Source: JBDHTS01 sp044220535 | GTDB taxonomy: Bacteria > Pseudomonadota > Alphaproteobacteria > Micavibrionales > Micavibrionaceae | Direction of reading: 5' to 3' | DNA: 6,613 nt | Assembly (NCBI GenBank): GCA_044220535.1 | Contig: JBGAQU010000106.1 | Span: forward strand, 1 to 6,613 | Notes under the pieces: generated by a model | Seen by the model: the letters and a program-made list of their open reading frames with translations, nothing else | Told to the model about the DNA's origin: nothing | Database searches by the model: none | Translations under genes and position numbers: made by a program | Shown here: positions 5,620 through 6,613 of the stretch, piece after piece | Layout: every line of letters starts with the position of its first letter | Position numbering within the stretch: position 1 is the first letter of the stretch

Positions 5620-5624
5620 CTCCT
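5620..5624 (-). promoter_or_regulatory. Ribosome binding site deciding the dehydrogenase start
   Basis: AGGAG on the minus strand lies nine bases before the ATG at 5610. The 20 residues that a start at 5670 would add (beginning MHCNIRILIT) do not resemble the family and would run through a dyad that looks regulatory. Confidence 0.7.
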
Positions 5625-5653
5625 GTTTTTGGTGCAGCGCAGTAATCAGAATG

Positions 5654-5680
5654 CGAATATTGCAATGCAAAAAGTATTCG
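5654..5680. promoter_or_regulatory. Imperfect 27-bp dyad, possible operator of the dehydrogenase gene
   Basis: CGAATA at 5654-5659 and TATTCG at 5675-5680 are exact inverted halves. They enclose a second perfect palindrome, TTGCA-A-TGCAA at 5660-5670. The dyad sits 44 bp upstream of the dehydrogenase start, inside its presumed leader or promoter. AT-rich dyads of this size are typical of Lrp/AsnC-type or TetR-type operators, and Lrp/AsnC proteins often govern amino acid dehydrogenases. The identity of the binding protein is unknown and no regulator gene is in the window. Confidence 0.4.
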
Positions 5681-5688
5681 TATATCCG

Positions 5689-5708
5689 TTACTGTTCCTA
5701 TTACTGTT
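5689..5708. repeat. Two direct repeats TTACTGTT, 12-bp period
   Basis: TTACTGTT occurs at 5689-5696 and again at 5701-5708, separated by CCTA. The 12-bp period is close to one helical turn, so the two copies would lie on nearly the same face of the DNA. They lie between the candidate -10 of the dehydrogenase gene and the dyad at 5654-5680. They could be activator or repressor half-sites, or chance in AT-rich sequence. Confidence 0.4.
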
Positions 5709-5714
5709 ATATCA
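5706..5714 (-). promoter_or_regulatory. Candidate extended -10 promoter of the dehydrogenase gene
   Basis: On the minus strand TGATATAAC contains TATAAC (five of six to consensus) preceded by the TGn of extended -10 promoters. No good -35 stands 16-18 bp upstream, which such promoters can tolerate. Transcription would start near 5699 and give a leader of about 90 bases containing the 5654-5680 dyad. Confidence 0.35.
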
Positions 5715-5870
5715 CTAAAATGGACAATTCCACGGAGCATTTTTAAACGCAAATCAATTTCGATGGATTCAAACGATTACTGACAGCTTCGTAAAATTTC
5801 TTATCGAATGGCTTGAAATAAGTGAAATAAAATTTCCCGTTTTGCTTCCGGATAAATCTTTATGGCTTCT
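5715..5870. other. AT-rich part of the divergent intergenic region
   Basis: The stretch between the two divergent genes holds no credible coding frame. It is AT-rich and has a small tandem motif, TGAAATAA at 5814-5821 and 5823-5830 (9-bp period). No hairpin, RNA gene or further promoter stands out. It most likely serves as upstream promoter DNA for both flanking genes. Confidence 0.5.
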
Positions 5871-5898
5871 TTGAACGGAAAGCCGCTTCGGCTATAGT
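5871..5898 (+). promoter_or_regulatory. Sigma-70 promoter of the LprI-like gene, with a palindrome in the spacer
   Basis: TTGAAC (5871-5876) and TATAGT (5893-5898, five of six to consensus) are separated by 16 bp. Transcription would start near 5905, about 27 bases before the ATG. The spacer ends in AGCCG-CTT-CGGCT (5881-5893), a perfect 5-3-5 inverted repeat. A dimeric regulator bound there would occlude RNA polymerase, but the dyad may be chance. Confidence 0.6.
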
Positions 5899-5931
5899 GG
5901 CGTCGTAATCTGAAAACACGAAGGTATCGCC

Positions 5932-6543
5932 ATGTCCAAAAAGCTCGCATGTTTGTGTATCGCACTGGCCGTTTTTGCAGCCCCCGTCATTGCCAGGGCA
6001 CAGCCTACGGGCGCGCCGGAAAACATTACCTTGCAGGACGCAATGCCGAAACCGGTCGACATGGTCCCCATGCCGCCTGCCCTGGGCCAGGATGCGCCTC
6101 CTGAAGGTTATGCCGCCGCGGCAGCCGCCGCCAGCGGCATGCCTATGGGGGATGCAAATGCAGCCACCCCCATGCCTGCGCCAGAAGCCACGACAGGCGA
6201 GGATCCGCAAGTCGATCTGGCCGCCCAGTGCCGCGAAACCAATACGGAAGCCACGGCAATCAGCGCCTGCCTTGAAACCGTCCGCAACGATCTGGAACAG
6301 GCCCTGAAAAATGCACAGACCGACGCCATGAAGAAAGGTGAAGTCGCCACCGACTGGCAGGCATCCCGCAACGCCGCCCAGCGTCTGGCCAGCAGTTCCA
6401 TGAGCTTCGACGCCTACCGCACATCGGAATGCCTGCGCCGCCATCAAAGCATGGATGAATGGAACCAGATCCCGAAAACCGACGAATACGTGACCTGCGA
6501 AATCCAGCTGACCCAGGCCCGTATCCAATCATTGAAAAACTAA
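5932..6543 (+). CDS. Exported protein with LprI-like (DUF1311-type) C-terminal domain
   Basis: This 203-residue protein has a signal peptide at 1-23 (KK, then a hydrophobic core, cut after ARA), so it should be periplasmic. Residues about 24-95 are a low-complexity, probably disordered linker rich in Ala, Pro and Met, with a run of seven alanines (61-67) and repeated MP pairs (PMPP, GMPMG, PMPAPE). Residues about 96-200 form a helical domain with four cysteines, C100, C113, C167 and C189, probably two disulfides. The pattern C...CL-ETVRNDLEQALKNA...W-ASRNAAQ...ECLRR...C-IQLTQARIQSL resembles the lysozyme-inhibitor LprI family. That similarity is by pattern only, so lysozyme inhibition is a hypothesis. 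The cysteine usual after 'RD' in that family is absent (SRNAAQ). GAAGG at 5920-5924 lies seven bases before the start and a good promoter precedes it. It is transcribed divergently from the dehydrogenase gene. Confidence 0.75.
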   Translation: MSKKLACLCIALAVFAAPVIARAQPTGAPENITLQDAMPKPVDMVPMPPALGQDAPPEGYAAAAAAASGMPMGDANAATPMPAPEATTGEDPQVDLAAQCRETNTEATAISACLETVRNDLEQALKNAQTDAMKKGEVATDWQASRNAAQRLASSSMSFDAYRTSECLRRHQSMDEWNQIPKTDEYVTCEIQLTQARIQSLKN

Positions 6544-6554
6544 TCTCGAAAGTA

Positions 6555-6584
6555 TTGTCATCCCGCTATGCTGCGGGATGACAA
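6555..6584. repeat. Short GTCATCCCG-ended hairpin, possible mRNA 3'-end element
   Basis: TTGTCATCCCGC (6555-6566) and its exact complement (6573-6584) form a 12-bp stem with loop TATGCT, 11 bp after the stop of the LprI-like gene. The outer 11 bases of each arm (TTGTCATCCCG) are identical to the ends of the 72-bp hairpin at 4284-4355, so both belong to one repeat family. Only AAAAG follows on the plus strand, with no T-run, so termination would not be of the standard intrinsic type. The stem may protect the mRNA 3' end. Confidence 0.75.
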
Positions 6585-6613
6585 AAGATATTATGCAATT
6601 CTTGAAACCTACT

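Noticed and set aside
5611..5670. Upstream start of the dehydrogenase at 5670
   Set aside because: No ribosome site, an unrelated N-terminal sequence, and it covers a likely regulatory dyad. The 5610 start has AGGAG.
5860..6528. Long minus-strand frame (222 residues) opposite the LprI-like gene
   Set aside because: Gly/Cys/His/Arg-rich translation without domain pattern. The plus strand has a promoter, ribosome site, signal peptide and paired cysteines, so this is a shadow.
1..6613. CRISPR array, transposase, tRNA, rRNA, phage or defence genes
   Set aside because: I saw no regularly spaced repeats, no recognisable tRNA cloverleaf and no protein of these classes on either strand.

Overview
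The window looks like an ordinary chromosomal stretch of an alphaproteobacterium. This rests on the moderately GC-rich coding style, the types of protein (LysE-type exporter, signal-peptide cyclophilin, GH13 alpha-glucosidase, leucine-dehydrogenase-like enzyme) and dyads of the TGCGAATGGTTCTCA type that resemble alphaproteobacterial Fur sites. The species cannot be named from the sequence alone.

Layout, left to right. (1) 1-146: C-terminal tail of a LysE-family transporter. (2) 147-246: a control region with two candidate Fur boxes. (3) 247-800: two translationally coupled Bfd-like [2Fe-2S] ferredoxins whose start and stop codons overlap. The second is much poorer in G+C and carries an unrecognised C-terminal extension. 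(4) 890-1468: an exported cyclophilin-type peptidyl-prolyl isomerase closed by a textbook intrinsic terminator. (5) 1534-3171: a complete GH13 alpha-glucosidase starting 13 bases after that terminator's T-tract. (6) 3144-3830, minus strand: an unrecognised single-pass membrane protein overlapping the glucosidase tail to tail by 28 bp. (7) 3908-4144, minus strand: a small unrecognised protein with its own candidate promoter. (8) 4284-4355: a long, nearly perfect hairpin repeat. (9) 4372-5610, minus strand: a Glu/Leu/Phe/Val dehydrogenase, most like leucine dehydrogenase. (10) 5611-5931: an AT-rich divergent control region. (11) 5932-6543: an exported protein with a four-cysteine LprI-like C-terminal domain. 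(12) 6555-6584: a short hairpin sharing its ends with the repeat at 4284.

How the genes work together: only the two ferredoxins form a convincing functional unit, an iron-responsive pair probably tied to iron storage or release, although no bacterioferritin gene lies in the window. The glucosidase (alpha-glucoside breakdown), the dehydrogenase (branched-chain amino acid breakdown) and the two exported proteins (periplasmic folding, envelope function) look like independent single-gene units. I see no CRISPR array, rRNA or tRNA gene, transposase or phage gene. I did not find a clear new multi-gene system. The items most worth a second look are the coupled ferredoxin pair with the divergent second member, the GTCATCCCG-ended hairpin family, and the missing promoter space in front of the glucosidase.
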